NCBI RefSeq assembly: GCF_001424645.1
Contig: NZ_LMQR01000001.1
Span: 985,301 to 1,049,300 of the forward strand
Reading direction: 5' to 3'
Length of the DNA stretch: 64,000 nucleotides
Source of the DNA: Frigoribacterium sp. Leaf415
GTDB lineage: Bacteria > Actinomycetota > Actinomycetes > Actinomycetales > Microbacteriaceae
The notes under the pieces were generated by a model. The model saw only the letters and a list, made by a program, of their open reading frames with translations. It ran no database searches and had not been told where the DNA came from. Of the stretch, positions 52,537 to 61,882 are shown one piece after another. The translations under genes and the position numbers were made by a program. How positions within the stretch are numbered: position 1 is the stretch's first letter; each line of letters starts with the position of its first letter.

Positions 52537-53285
52537 GCGACGACGTCCTCCGAATCGTCCACCTCTATCCGGAAGAGCTCGGTGTGAGCGGTGATCGGGG
52601 CAACGTGACGACGCTCGCGGTGCGCGCGCGCCGAGCCGGGGTCGACAGCACCGTCCTCGAGTACCGGGTGGGTGACGACGTGCCGACCGTGGCCGACGTG
52701 GTCGTGGTGGGGCACGGTCCCTTGTCCGGGGTCCGAGCCGTCGCCGCCGACGCTCGTCGCCTCGCGCCGGCACTCGAGTCGTTCGCCGCCTCCGGCGTCC
52801 CGGTGGTGGCAGTAGGAGGCGGTCTCGAGCTCCTGAGCCGCGGAGTCGAGGGCGTCGACGGCGAGTCGGTCGAGGGAGTCGGTTTCTTCGACGCCGTGGT
52901 CCGCCGCGGGGCTCCTCGTCGGACGAACTACCTGCAGGTGACGACCGACTACCAGGGTGACGAGATCACCCTCTTCGGCTTCGAGGACCATGCCGCCCAC
53001 CTCGAACTCGGGACGGACGCCGAGCCGTTCGGTTCCGTGGTCCACGGCGGTGGGAACGGCGACGGCCGCGAGGGGGTGCGCCGGGGCGTGTCGTTCGGCA
53101 CCCAGCTCAAGGGACCGGTCCTCCCTCTCAACCCCGCCCTGACCGACCGGGTCCTGCGAGTCGCGCTGAGCCGTCGCATGATCTCGTACTCGGCGGGCGC
53201 CGGGCACGCCAAGCTCGACGAGTACGCCGCCGCGTCGCAGAAGGTGATCGCCGACAACCTCGAACGGTCGTTCAAGGCCATGTGA
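52533..53285 (+). CDS. GatD-like class I amidotransferase without catalytic residues
   Basis: A 250-residue protein aligning by motif along the whole of GatD: RIVHLYPEELGVSGDRGNV at the N-terminus, GFEDHAAHLELG in the middle, and GPVLPLNPALTDRVLR near the end. The catalytic nucleophile Cys (family VCAGYQLL / ICGGYQLL) is Gly95 in VVAVGGGLELL, the catalytic His (family GTYLHGP) is Lys193 in GTQLKGP, and the upstream GGGQD loop reads GHGPLSG. There is no cysteine in the protein. It cannot hydrolyse glutamine by the known mechanism. The frame is intact and GC-typical, so this is not a decaying gene. Likely roles: structural partner of the MurT-like ligase or a binding subunit for another amine donor. 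Confidence 0.82.
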   Translation: MSDDVLRIVHLYPEELGVSGDRGNVTTLAVRARRAGVDSTVLEYRVGDDVPTVADVVVVGHGPLSGVRAVAADARRLAPALESFAASGVPVVAVGGGLELLSRGVEGVDGESVEGVGFFDAVVRRGAPRRTNYLQVTTDYQGDEITLFGFEDHAAHLELGTDAEPFGSVVHGGGNGDGREGVRRGVSFGTQLKGPVLPLNPALTDRVLRVALSRRMISYSAGAGHAKLDEYAAASQKVIADNLERSFKAM

Positions 53286-53312
53286 CGACGTCCGCACGGC
53301 GACATGACGAAA

Positions 53313-53337
53313 GCCCCGCATCGATCGGATGCGGGGC
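53313..53337 (+). terminator. Terminator of the murT-gatD-like operon
   Basis: A 10-bp perfect stem GCCCCGCATC/GATGCGGGGC with loop GATCG, followed by CTTCGTCG, 28 bases after the stop. Confidence 0.85.
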
Positions 53338-53385
53338 CTTCGTCGTGCTGCCGGCCCGGGCTGTGGTCCGGGGCGGCGCCGTGTC

Positions 53386-53613
53386 TCAGTGCGCGAGGAG
53401 CTTCGAGCTCTCGTCGAGCCATTCGATCGCGGTGGGCTGCAGCTTCTCTTTGAACTTCGCGCCGTGGTGGGCGCAGAAGAGCAGTTCGCCGGTGGCCATG
53501 GTCGCGCGGATGTAAGCCTGGGCTCCGCAGCTGTCGCAGCGGTCCGCGGCGCTCAACTGGTAACGGGAGCCGAGCTCGTCGACGGCGGTCTGGTCGGTGG
53601 CCATCTGAGTCAT
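53386..53613 (-). CDS. Small zinc-finger protein (DUF7455-like)
   Basis: A 75-residue protein with CDSCGAQAYIRA and LLFCAHHGAKF, a Cys3-His zinc site (CxxC...CxHH), and a helical tail (EKLQPTAIEWLDESSKLL). This small family commonly sits between sigA and the topoisomerase genes in actinobacteria; function unknown. ATG 53613 is chosen because AGGAGG lies eight bases upstream; a longer frame begins at 53652. Confidence 0.83.
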   Translation of the reverse strand: MTQMATDQTAVDELGSRYQLSAADRCDSCGAQAYIRATMATGELLFCAHHGAKFKEKLQPTAIEWLDESSKLLAH

Positions 53614-53837
53614 GTGATGCTCCTCCTGACGGTGGTGCGGTGGGTGAGACACTCATCAAAACACGCCCACGTCCGTATCGCGTGACATCGGCCCCGGATT
53701 TCGCTCATCGCGTAGCGGGGACCGGGCCGTCGAGTGTCGGGACTGCCGTGTCGGCGGCCCTCGGTAGGCTGTAACGCGGCCACCGCCTCCCCGCATTCCC
53801 GTCGTCGAGAGATGACGGTGGGCCCTTCAGGAGAACC
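53614..53837. promoter_or_regulatory. Divergent promoter region, DUF7455 and parE
   Basis: A 224-base gap. TAGGCT (53765-53770) is the likely parE -10, leaving a leader of about 60 bases ending in AGGAG. The AT-rich ATCAAAACA near 53654-53663 is on the DUF7455 side. No other structure was found. Confidence 0.5.
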
Positions 53838-55952
53838 ATGCCCCCCACCTCGTCCGCACCCGCCTCCGACTACTCGGCCCGGCACCTCTCGGTGCTCGAA
53901 GGCCTCGAGGCCGTGCGCAAGCGTCCCGGCATGTACATCGGGTCGACCGACTCGCGCGGTCTCATGCACTGCCTCTGGGAGATCATCGACAACTCGGTCG
54001 ACGAGGCGCTCGGGGGGCACGGCGACACGATCGACGTCGTGCTCCACTCGGACGACAGTGTCGAGGTCCGCGACAGTGGCCGCGGCGTGCCCGTCGACAT
54101 CGAACCCAAGACGGGCCTCAGCGGCGTCGAGGTCGTGTTCACGAAGCTGCACGCCGGTGGAAAGTTCGGCGGCGGCTCGTACACGTCGTCCGGTGGCCTC
54201 CATGGCGTCGGTGCCTCCGTCGTCAACGCCCTGTCCGAGCGGCTCGACGTCGAGGTCGACCGGGGCGGCAAGACGTACGCCATGTCGTTCCGCCGCGGCG
54301 AACCCGGCACGTTCGACGACGAGGGCGAGCCCACCCCCGATTCACCGTTCACCCCGTTCGTCTCGGGCAGCGTGCTCCGCGAGGTCGGCAAGACCAAGCG
54401 CGGTGTCACCGGCACCCGGGTGCGGTACTGGGCCGATCGGCAGATCTTCACCCGGGGGGCCTCGTTCCAGACCGACGAGCTCTCGGCCAGGGCCCGGCAG
54501 ACGGCCTTCCTCATCCCCGGGCTCACGCTCACCCTGCGCGACGAGCGTGCCGGCTCGCTCACCGACGGCGGCTTCCCCCTCGAGAGCACCTTCCGCTTCG
54601 ACGGGGGCATCAGCGAGTACGTCGAGTTCCTCGCGCCCGACACGGCGGTGACCGACACGTGGCGCCTGACCGGGTCGGGCACCTACACCGAGACGGTTCC
54701 CGTGCTCACGGACGGCGGTGCCATGATCGCGACCGAACTCGAGCGCCAGTGCGACGTCGACATCGCACTGCGCTGGGGCGGGGGATACGAGACCGTCTTC
54801 CGCAGCTACGTGAACATCATCGCCACGCCGAAGGGCGGATCGCACCAGACCGGCTTCGAGACCGGGCTGCTGAAGTTCGTCCGGCAGCAGGTCGAGGCCA
54901 ACGCCCGTCGCCTCAAGGTGGGCAACGACAAGATCGAGAAAGACGACGTCCTGGCCGGCCTGACGGCCGTGCTCACCGTGCGCCTCCCCGAGCCGCAGTT
55001 CGAGGGCCAGACCAAAGAGATCCTGGGCACGCCGGCCGTGCGGGCGATCGTGGCGAACGTCGTGGCCACCGAGCTGGGCTCGCTTTTCACGTCGACAAGG
55101 CGAGAGGACAAGGCCCAGACCGCCCTCGTGCTCGACAAGGTCGTCGCCGAGATGAAGACCCGAATCGCCGCCCGGGCGCACAAAGAGACCCAGCGTCGCA
55201 AGAACGCCCTCGAGAACTCGACCCTGCCGGCCAAGCTCGTCGACTGCCGGTCGAACGACGTGGCGAACAGCGAGCTGTTCATCGTCGAAGGCGACTCCGC
55301 GTTGGGCACGGCCAAGGTCGCCCGCAACAGCGAGTTCCAGGCGCTCCTGCCGATTCGCGGCAAGATCCTGAACGTCCAGAAGGCCTCGGTCAGCGACATG
55401 CTGTCCAACCTCGAGTGCGCCTCCATCATCCAGGTCCTGGGGGCCGGGTCCGGGCGGTCCTTCGATCTCGAGGCGGCCCGCTACGGCAAGGTGATCATCA
55501 TGAGCGACGCCGACGTGGACGGTGCCCACATCCGGACGCTGCTGCTCACGCTGTTCTTCCGGTACATGCGACCGATGATCGAGGCCGGGCGCGTCTTCGC
55601 GGCTGTTCCCCCGCTGCACCGGGTGGTCGTGATGCACCCCGGCAGCAAGCCCAACGAGACGATCTACACGTACTCCGAGAAAGAGCTGCACGGCGTCCTC
55701 GCGGGGCTCAAGCGCACCAACAAGAAGTTCCAGGACCCCATCCAGCGGTACAAGGGTCTCGGCGAGATGGATGCCGAACAACTCCGGACCACGACGATGG
55801 AACGTCAGAACCGCATGCTGAGGCGCGTCAAGGTCGACGACGCCGAGAACGCCGCGCGGGTCTTCGAGTTGTTGATGGGCAATGACGTCGCCCCTCGCAA
55901 GGAGTTCATCATCGACGGAGCCGGTCTCAGCCGCGACCGCATCGACGTCTGA
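53838..55952 (+). CDS. parE: Type IIA topoisomerase subunit B (ParE-like)
   Basis: A 704-residue ATPase/TOPRIM subunit. The GHKL domain begins HLSVLEGLEAVRKRPGMYIGST and has DNSVDEAL, DSGRGVPVD and GGLHGVGASVVNALS. The TOPRIM blocks are FIVEGDSALG (Glu) and IIMSDADVDGAHI (DxD), then RYKGLGEMDAEQL. It pairs with the ParC-like subunit encoded convergently downstream. In actinobacteria a second set beside sigA, separate from gyrBA at the origin, is the usual location of this topoisomerase IV-like pair. AGGAG precedes the ATG. Confidence 0.9.
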   Translation: MPPTSSAPASDYSARHLSVLEGLEAVRKRPGMYIGSTDSRGLMHCLWEIIDNSVDEALGGHGDTIDVVLHSDDSVEVRDSGRGVPVDIEPKTGLSGVEVVFTKLHAGGKFGGGSYTSSGGLHGVGASVVNALSERLDVEVDRGGKTYAMSFRRGEPGTFDDEGEPTPDSPFTPFVSGSVLREVGKTKRGVTGTRVRYWADRQIFTRGASFQTDELSARARQTAFLIPGLTLTLRDERAGSLTDGGFPLESTFRFDGGISEYVEFLAPDTAVTDTWRLTGSGTYTETVPVLTDGGAMIATELERQCDVDIALRWGGGYETVFRSYVNIIATPKGGSHQTGFETGLLKFVRQQVEANARRLKVGNDKIEKDDVLAGLTAVLTVRLPEPQFEGQTKEILGTPAVRAIVANVVATELGSLFTSTRREDKAQTALVLDKVVAEMKTRIAARAHKETQRRKNALENSTLPAKLVDCRSNDVANSELFIVEGDSALGTAKVARNSEFQALLPIRGKILNVQKASVSDMLSNLECASIIQVLGAGSGRSFDLEAARYGKVIIMSDADVDGAHIRTLLLTLFFRYMRPMIEAGRVFAAVPPLHRVVVMHPGSKPNETIYTYSEKELHGVLAGLKRTNKKFQDPIQRYKGLGEMDAEQLRTTTMERQNRMLRRVKVDDAENAARVFELLMGNDVAPRKEFIIDGAGLSRDRIDV

Positions 55953-55980
55953 GTCCCGACCGATTCGTGGCCGACGAGGA

Positions 55981-56014
55981 CGGCGCCGCCTCTCGACTCC
56001 GAGGTGCGGTGCCG
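55981..56014. terminator. Imperfect hairpin between parE and parC
   Basis: Arms CGGCGCCGCCTC and GAGGTGCGGTGCCG with one bulge and one mismatch, loop TCGACTCC, between convergent genes. Confidence 0.55.
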
Positions 56015-56036
56015 TCTCGGTCGGTCGTCCGAAGCG

Positions 56037-58550
56037 TCACTCGCCGGGTTCGGCGCCGGCCTCGAGGCCCGTGGCCGAGTCGGTGATATGGGCCACCGAG
56101 GCCCCGACGGACCCGACGGGTGCGTCGAGGGGCGTGCCTGAGCCGTCCCGGCGTGACAGCTCGGTCGGCAGGCTCCGGACGGAGCCGTCCGGGCCGACCG
56201 CCTGCGCGGGGGCCGGTCCCACCCAGGCCAGCGACAGGGCGTCTTCGCCCTTGAGCAGCGAGTGGGACCGGACGCCGCCCGTGGCGCGCCCCTTGCCCGG
56301 GTACTCGTCGAAGGCGCTGAGCTTGGCACGTCCGGGGTCGGTGCCGGCGATCGTCGAGCTGCTCGACGACACCGTCGCGACGACGGCCTCGTGACCCGCG
56401 GGCACGGCGCCGAAGAAGATGACGCTCGCGTCGTCCGGGAGGTTGATGCCGGCCACCCCACCGCCGGCGGGCCCCTGCGGTCGGACCGCCGAGGCGGTGA
56501 ACCGGAGCAACTGTGTGGCGGAGGTGACGAAGACGAGCTCGTCCTCGTCGACCCCTTGGGCGACACCGACCACCTGATCGCCCTTCTTCAGGGTGATGAC
56601 CGGGAAGTCGGGTCGGGCGGGGTACTGGCCGGTCGCGACTCGTTTGACGACACCCCGGGCCGTGCCCAGCGCGATGCTCCGGTCCGCGGTGAGCGAGACG
56701 AGCCCGAGCACACGTTCTTTCTTGTCGACCAGGCCGACGTAGTCCCTGATGGGCACCCCCGCACCGAGCTGGACCGACGTGGGTGGCACCGACGGGAGGT
56801 CGACGGGGGTGAGCCGGACCAGACGTCCGAGGTTCGTCACGGCGCCGATCTCGGTCCTCGTGGTCGTGTCGATCGACGACAGGACGGCATCGTGCTTCGT
56901 GCGCCGGGCCGGGGGAGTGGGGGCCGCGGAGTCGGGGTCGAGGTGGTCCACGCGCAGGACGCGGCCCGTCGTCGAGAGGAACACCCGGGTCGGGGTGTCG
57001 GCGATCTCGAGGACGGGGGTGGACCTGCTGCCGCGACCCGTCGTGGCGACGCTCGGCTTGGCCTCGGTGAGGAGGGTCCGCCGCGGGGTGCCGAACTGCT
57101 CCGCGATCTCGCCGAGTTCACTCGAGACGAGGGCACGGAGGCGGGCGGGATCGGCCAGCAGGTCCTTGAGGTCGGCGATGGCCGCGAGCAGCTCGTCACG
57201 TTCGGCCTCGAGTTCGATGCGACTGAACCTGGTCAGGCGGCGCAACTGCAGGTCGAGGATGTACTCGGCCTGGATCTCGCTGAGGTCGAACACCTCGCGC
57301 AGTCGAGCGCGGGCGGCGGCCGTGTCGTCGCTCGTCCGGATCACCTGGATGACCTCGTCGATGTCGACGATGGCGACGAGCAGGCCCTCGACGAGGTGGA
57401 GGCGATCCTCTTTCTTGGCCAGCCGGTAGCGGCTGCGACGCGTGACGACCGACAGGCGGTGGGCGACGTAGACTTCGAGCATCTCTTTCAGCCCGAGCGT
57501 GCGCGGTTGCCCGTCGACGAGGGCGACGTTGTTGATGCTGAAGCCGTCCTCGAGCGGCGTGTACCGGTAGAGCTGCTCGAGGACGGCCTCGGGGCTGAAC
57601 CCCGTCTTGATCCCGATCACGAGACGGAGACCGTGCTTGTGGTCGGTGAGGTCGGTGACGTCCGTGATGCCGGTGAGCTTCTTCGCCTGCACCCCGTCCT
57701 TGATCTTCTCGATCACCTTCTCGGGCCCCACCAGGTAGGGCAGCTCGGTGACCACGAGACCGTTCTTCCGCGCGGTGATGCTCTCGACGCCGACCCGCGC
57801 CCGGGTCTTGAAGCTGCCCCGACCCGTCGCGTAGGCGTCGCGGACCCCGGCGAGCCCGGCGATCGTGCCGCCGGTGGGCAGGTCGGGCCCGGGCACGAAC
57901 GCCATCAGGTCGTCGAGGCTCGCGTCGGGGTGGTCGATGAGGTGTCTCGCGGCGCCGACGACCTCGACGAGGTTGTGGGGCGCCATGTTCGTGGCCATGC
58001 CCACCGCGATGCCGCTCGCACCGTTCACCAACAGGTTGGGGAAGGCCGCGGGAAGCACCTCGGGCTGCATCAACTGGTTGTCGTAGTTGGGCACGAAGTC
58101 GACGACGTCCTCGCCGAGTCCCTGCGTCATGGCCAGCGACGCCTCGGCGAGACGGGCCTCGGTGTACCGCGGTGCGGCGGGCCCGTCGTCCAGCGAGCCG
58201 AAGTTGCCGTGCCCGTCGATGAGCGGCACCCGCATGGTGAAGGGCTGCGCCTGACGCACCATGGCGTCGTAGATCGCGGTGTCGCCGTGCGGGTGGAGCT
58301 TGCCCATGACCTCACCGACGACGCGCGCGCTCTTCACGTGGCCGCGGTCGGGCCGCAGGCCCATCTCGGACATCTGGTAGAGGATGCGCCGCTGGACCGG
58401 CTTGAGGCCGTCCCGGGCGTCGGGGAGCGCCCGCGAGTAGATGACCGAGTACGCGTACTCGAGGAACGACCCCTGCATCTCGAGCGAGACGTCGATGTCC
58501 TCGATGCGTTCGCCGTGGTCGGGGCTGCTCGTGTTCTCGGTGGTGGTCAT
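56037..58550 (-). CDS. parC: Type IIA topoisomerase subunit A (ParC/GyrA-like)
   Basis: An 837-residue DNA-cleavage subunit. The winged-helix block is [43 protein letters not shown], containing the quinolone-resistance region, followed by the catalytic Tyr in [11 protein letters not shown] coiled coil and six-bladed C-terminal domain follow ([31 protein letters not shown]). No clear GyrA box (QRRGG[R/K]G) is seen, favouring decatenation over supercoiling. ATG 58550 ([21 protein letters not shown]) is chosen as the nearest start before the conserved N-terminus. It is convergent with parE, unlike the more common tandem arrangement. Confidence 0.88.
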   Translation of the reverse strand: MTTTENTSSPDHGERIEDIDVSLEMQGSFLEYAYSVIYSRALPDARDGLKPVQRRILYQMSEMGLRPDRGHVKSARVVGEVMGKLHPHGDTAIYDAMVRQAQPFTMRVPLIDGHGNFGSLDDGPAAPRYTEARLAEASLAMTQGLGEDVVDFVPNYDNQLMQPEVLPAAFPNLLVNGASGIAVGMATNMAPHNLVEVVGAARHLIDHPDASLDDLMAFVPGPDLPTGGTIAGLAGVRDAYATGRGSFKTRARVGVESITARKNGLVVTELPYLVGPEKVIEKIKDGVQAKKLTGITDVTDLTDHKHGLRLVIGIKTGFSPEAVLEQLYRYTPLEDGFSINNVALVDGQPRTLGLKEMLEVYVAHRLSVVTRRSRYRLAKKEDRLHLVEGLLVAIVDIDEVIQVIRTSDDTAAARARLREVFDLSEIQAEYILDLQLRRLTRFSRIELEAERDELLAAIADLKDLLADPARLRALVSSELGEIAEQFGTPRRTLLTEAKPSVATTGRGSRSTPVLEIADTPTRVFLSTTGRVLRVDHLDPDSAAPTPPARRTKHDAVLSSIDTTTRTEIGAVTNLGRLVRLTPVDLPSVPPTSVQLGAGVPIRDYVGLVDKKERVLGLVSLTADRSIALGTARGVVKRVATGQYPARPDFPVITLKKGDQVVGVAQGVDEDELVFVTSATQLLRFTASAVRPQGPAGGGVAGINLPDDASVIFFGAVPAGHEAVVATVSSSSSTIAGTDPGRAKLSAFDEYPGKGRATGGVRSHSLLKGEDALSLAWVGPAPAQAVGPDGSVRSLPTELSRRDGSGTPLDAPVGSVGASVAHITDSATGLEAGAEPGE

Positions 58551-58611
58551 GCACTTCTCACGGATCGGGGTGGACGGGGCACCCGATCGTCGCTGTGCCA
58601 GACTGGGGCCG

Positions 58612-59742
58612 GTGTCCTCCATCGTACCGGCGCGCCCCCGGGGGGCCGTGAGCCTGGCCGACGTGGTGCCCTCGTGTCTCGCGTCCCTCCGGGGTGAGGT
58701 GAACGCGCTCCACCTGCCTGCCGCCCGGGCAGCCGTCGTCGTCCTGGTCGACGGCCTCGGCCAGGCAGCCCTCGGAGCCCGTCGAGGCCATGCCCGGACG
58801 TTGTCGGGCGTCAAGGGCAGCCTGTGGTCCGGGTGGCCCACGACCACCGCGGCGGCGCTCACGACGCTGACGACCGGGGCGCTTCCCGGCGAGCACGGCC
58901 TCGTCGGCTACTCCGCCCTCGACCCCGAGAACGATCGTGTCGTCAAGCAGCTCTCGGGGTGGGACGACCGCATGCGACCCGACGAGTGGCAGCGCCGTCC
59001 CACCCTGTTCGAGACGGCCCCCGACGTGGAGTCCCACGCCGTGGGCCCCAAGCGCTACCGATCGTCGGGTCTGACCGAAGCCATCCTCCGGGGCGCCACC
59101 TACGACGTGGCCGAGAGCGTGGCCGACCGCTTCGCGAGCGCGGCGAGGCTCGTCGACTCGACCCGCGCCTCCTTGGTGTACCTCTACGTCCCCGAACTCG
59201 ACATGATCGCCCACCGTGCCGGATGGGAGTCCGACGAGTGGATCGACGCCCTCGAGGGCGTCGACGCCGAGGTGCGGAGGCTCGAGTCCACGGTCGCACC
59301 CGACGTCGGGGTGATCGTGACGGCCGACCACGGGATCGTCGACGTCGCCGAACGGCGACGCCTCGTGTTCGGAGGGACGCCGGCCCTGGTCGACGGGGTG
59401 AGGCACGTGGCGGGGGAGCCTCGCTGCCTGCAGCTGCACCTCGAACCCGACGCGGACGCGAGTCGACGGAGCGCACTGCTCGACGCCTGGCGGTCCGCCG
59501 AAGGCGACCGAGCCTGGGTGCTGACCCGGACCGAGGCGGTCGAGGCCGGGTGGTTCGGTGCCGTGGACCCCGCCGTGCTGCCGCGCATCGGCGACCTGAT
59601 CATCGCGGCCCGGCGGGGCGTCGCCTACTACGACGGACGAGATCGCGGCGGTCAGCCCGGCACGATGGTCGGTCACCACGGGTCGTGGTCCGACGACGAG
59701 ACCCTGGTTCCCCTGCGGACGTTCGGCGCCTACCGGCGGTGA
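58612..59742 (+). CDS. Type I phosphodiesterase/nucleotide pyrophosphatase family protein
   Basis: A 376-residue alkaline-phosphatase-superfamily enzyme. Metal and nucleophile sites are visible: [12 protein letters not shown] (Asp), [15 protein letters not shown] (Thr nucleophile in the GWPTTT motif), [19 protein letters not shown] (Asp, His), [10 protein letters not shown] (DHG) and [10 protein letters not shown] (His). No signal peptide is apparent. Substrate unknown, probably a phosphodiester or nucleotide. The GTG at 58612 lies seven bases after CAGACT, fitting the leaderless pattern; the longer frame overlaps the divergent parC promoter. Confidence 0.85.
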   Translation: MSSIVPARPRGAVSLADVVPSCLASLRGEVNALHLPAARAAVVVLVDGLGQAALGARRGHARTLSGVKGSLWSGWPTTTAAALTTLTTGALPGEHGLVGYSALDPENDRVVKQLSGWDDRMRPDEWQRRPTLFETAPDVESHAVGPKRYRSSGLTEAILRGATYDVAESVADRFASAARLVDSTRASLVYLYVPELDMIAHRAGWESDEWIDALEGVDAEVRRLESTVAPDVGVIVTADHGIVDVAERRRLVFGGTPALVDGVRHVAGEPRCLQLHLEPDADASRRSALLDAWRSAEGDRAWVLTRTEAVEAGWFGAVDPAVLPRIGDLIIAARRGVAYYDGRDRGGQPGTMVGHHGSWSDDETLVPLRTFGAYRR

Positions 59743-59766
59743 CGGTCGCCGACCCGGGCGGAAGGA

Positions 59767-60921
59767 TCAGGCGGGGTCGTCGTCCGAGCGTGCTCCGAAC
59801 ACGATCTCGTCCCAGCTCGGCATCGAGGTGCGCCCGCGGGCCTTCTTCGTCGGCTGAGCCGCGCTGGGCATCTCGCGCCGGCCCGCCCGACCCCGGCTGC
59901 CCCGGATGCCGGTGGGCTGGACCGGTGCGTCGTCCGCGGAGGTGTCGCGCCGTGTCGACCGGTCGGGCAACACGGGCGTGGGCTTGGTGGCCCCCTCGGG
60001 CAGGTCGAAGTCGTCGAGGGGGACGTCGATCACGCGGATCGTCCCGGTGACCGGGTGGTCCGAGCGCCAGTCGTCGTCCGAGAACCGGGCGGCCTCGCGT
60101 TCTCCGCGACGACGTCGCAGGGCCTCGAGCAGGTCGGCGGTCTGGTCGTGCCCGCTCGCCTCGTCCGGCGCCCGGTTGGCGGCAGCGAAGGAGGCGGTGC
60201 CCCGGACACCGGGACGCAACCGGTCGGTCGCGGCCTCGGCCGGGAGCTCGACCTCGTCGACCTGGTCCACCAGGAAGGCACCGCTGTCGAAACGACCCGA
60301 CGTGTCGTCGTGGCGTGGCTCGCGGGACACGGCCCGCAGACGCGGCACGAGCGGACCGGCCTCCTCGCCGTGCTGGGAGAGTCGGTGGGCGTCGCCACCG
60401 AGGGGGGCCAGGACCGACTTCTTCGGGTCGAAGCGCCACGTCGCGTCACGCTCGACCTCGTGCGTGACGAAGGCCAGGTGGATCACCCAGCCGTGCTCGG
60501 CGTCCTTGTAGGCGCTCCACTCGCGCTGCGAGGTCTCGGCGCCGTCGAGTCGCTCGTCGATCACGGCTCCGAAGGTCGTCGCCTGAACGCCGGAGGCCGC
60601 GTCGTCGGCGACGGACACCGTGACGGCCCGAGCGCTCTCGAGGACGAAGGCACGCTCGGCCAGGACCGGTCCCTCGAACCGGTGCACGTAGTCGAGGTCG
60701 GCGCCGGTCAGGTCGGCGACCTGCTGCGGGGTCCTGCCCGCCCGGACCAGGGCCTGGATCTCGCGCGGCGGTGCCTTCCGCTCGACCGGCGCGTCACCCG
60801 GGCTGGCCGCCCGGAGCTGGGAGTGGAGGGTGTGGGTGACGGGAAGGCGGTACTCGCCACCGGCGTCGGTGGAGACGAGCAGAGCTCCGCTCTGGACGCC
60901 GATGACCCTGAGATCCTGCAT
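59767..60921 (-). CDS. sepH: Septation protein SepH
   Basis: A 384-residue protein of the SepH (DUF3071) family, a positive regulator of FtsZ assembly in actinobacteria. The N-terminal beta domain begins MQDLRVIGVQSGALLVS. The helix-turn-helix segment with family motif PREIQALVRAGRTPQQVADLTG..YVHRFEGPVLAERAFV spans about 52-95. The middle is variable and acidic. The conserved C-terminal motif RTSMPSWDEIVFG is intact. GAAAGG lies ahead of the ATG. Divergent from DUF4193, as in related genomes. Confidence 0.93.
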   Translation of the reverse strand: MQDLRVIGVQSGALLVSTDAGGEYRLPVTHTLHSQLRAASPGDAPVERKAPPREIQALVRAGRTPQQVADLTGADLDYVHRFEGPVLAERAFVLESARAVTVSVADDAASGVQATTFGAVIDERLDGAETSQREWSAYKDAEHGWVIHLAFVTHEVERDATWRFDPKKSVLAPLGGDAHRLSQHGEEAGPLVPRLRAVSREPRHDDTSGRFDSGAFLVDQVDEVELPAEAATDRLRPGVRGTASFAAANRAPDEASGHDQTADLLEALRRRRGEREAARFSDDDWRSDHPVTGTIRVIDVPLDDFDLPEGATKPTPVLPDRSTRRDTSADDAPVQPTGIRGSRGRAGRREMPSAAQPTKKARGRTSMPSWDEIVFGARSDDDPA

Positions 60922-60984
60922 TTTCCACGCCTTTCACCGTCGTGATCCGGTGCCAAGAGTCGCACGTCGGCACCCGTTCTCGCG

Positions 60985-61010
60985 GGAATACGACGGGCGT
61001 GCCGTCAGTT
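60985..61010 (+). promoter_or_regulatory. Candidate SigH/SigR-type promoter upstream of DUF4193
   Basis: GGAAT (60985-60989), 18 bases, then GTT (61008-61010), matching the GGAAT-N18-GTT layout of oxidative/heat-stress ECF sigma promoters in actinobacteria. It lies about 110 bases before the DUF4193 start. The motif is short, so chance occurrence is possible. Confidence 0.4.
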
Positions 61011-61119
61011 CTTCCGAGGCGGCTGAAAGGCCGTGGGAACGGGTTTGCTATTCGACAACGAGTGATGCAAACTGCACCCGCCGAATCGGGCACACGAACG
61101 ACCGAAGAACTGGATGGGC

Positions 61120-61413
61120 ATGGCCACCGACTACGACGCACCTCGCAAGAACGACGACGACGGCTCGGAGTCGATCGAGGGGCTCAAAGAGAGGGTCCCC
61201 GACAAGATGACCGGCGTCGTCGACGACGACGCCGACAACCCGGGCTCGTTCGAGCTCGCCGGACAGGACCTCTCGGACCTCGACCTCGACGTCGTCGTCC
61301 TCCCTCCGCAGGTCGACGAGTTCACCTGTGTCGAGTGCTTCCTGGTGAAGCACCGCTCGCAGCTCGACCACGAGACCAAGCTGGGCGCTATCTGCCGGGA
61401 GTGCGCCGCCTGA
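61120..61413 (+). CDS. DUF4193 family protein
   Basis: A 97-residue acidic protein conserved in actinobacteria: MATDYDAPRKNDDD at the start, a very acidic middle (DLSDLDLDVVVLPPQVDEFTC) and a C-terminal zinc-binding pair CVEC..CREC. Function unknown. ATG 61120 is preferred over 61114 because family members begin MATDYDAPR. The last 26 bases overlap the convergent DUF3093 gene. Confidence 0.9.
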   Translation: MATDYDAPRKNDDDGSESIEGLKERVPDKMTGVVDDDADNPGSFELAGQDLSDLDLDVVVLPPQVDEFTCVECFLVKHRSQLDHETKLGAICRECAA

Positions 61414-61852
61414 GCGCCTCCAACCGCCGGACGACCTCGTCGGGACGACGGGTCGACACCAACCAATAGGGTGCCGGGTCGTCGAGGTCCGTCAACGAGA
61501 TCTTGACCACCGGTCGCACCCACCCCCTGAAGAGGGTCCAGGCTCGCGCGTCGAGCCGGGGCCCTCTTTCTCGTGTGGCGTCGGCGCCGGTGAACCCCTC
61601 GGCCTCGCCGATCTCGTGGGAGTACAGACGGGCGCGACCCGCGGTGAAGCCCTCGTCGTCGATCGTCAGCACGGGCGAGGTCAGGACGAGCAGGACGATG
61701 GCGGCCGCGTAGAACACGACGGCCATCACCACGCCCACGGTCGAGTTGATCGGCAGGAAGACCAGCAGGGTGGCAGGGACGAGCAGCGCGCAGGCGACGA
61801 AGACGGAGAGCGGCGGGAGCAGGCGCTCACGGTAGGGGTTCATGACGTCCAT
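61388..61852 (-). CDS. DUF3093 family membrane protein
   Basis: A 154-residue protein with two N-terminal membrane helices (about 14-33 and 38-59) and a cytoplasmic beta-rich domain (LTIDDEGFTAGRARLYSHEIGEAEGF; PYWLVSTRRPDEVVRRL). It matches the actinobacterial DUF3093 family, regularly encoded divergent from dut. Function unknown. The start is M at 61852 or, nine bases on, 61843. The 3' ends of this gene and DUF4193 overlap by 26 bases. Confidence 0.87.
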   Translation of the reverse strand: MDVMNPYRERLLPPLSVFVACALLVPATLLVFLPINSTVGVVMAVVFYAAAIVLLVLTSPVLTIDDEGFTAGRARLYSHEIGEAEGFTGADATRERGPRLDARAWTLFRGWVRPVVKISLTDLDDPAPYWLVSTRRPDEVVRRLEALRRRTPGR

Positions 61853-61882
61853 TCGACCAGACTTCTGCACTACCCTCGACAC

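Noticed and set aside
52533..53285. GatD-like gene as a pseudogene
   Set aside because: The frame is intact with typical length, codon pattern, coupled start and terminator, and non-catalytic motifs are well conserved, so altered function is more likely than decay.
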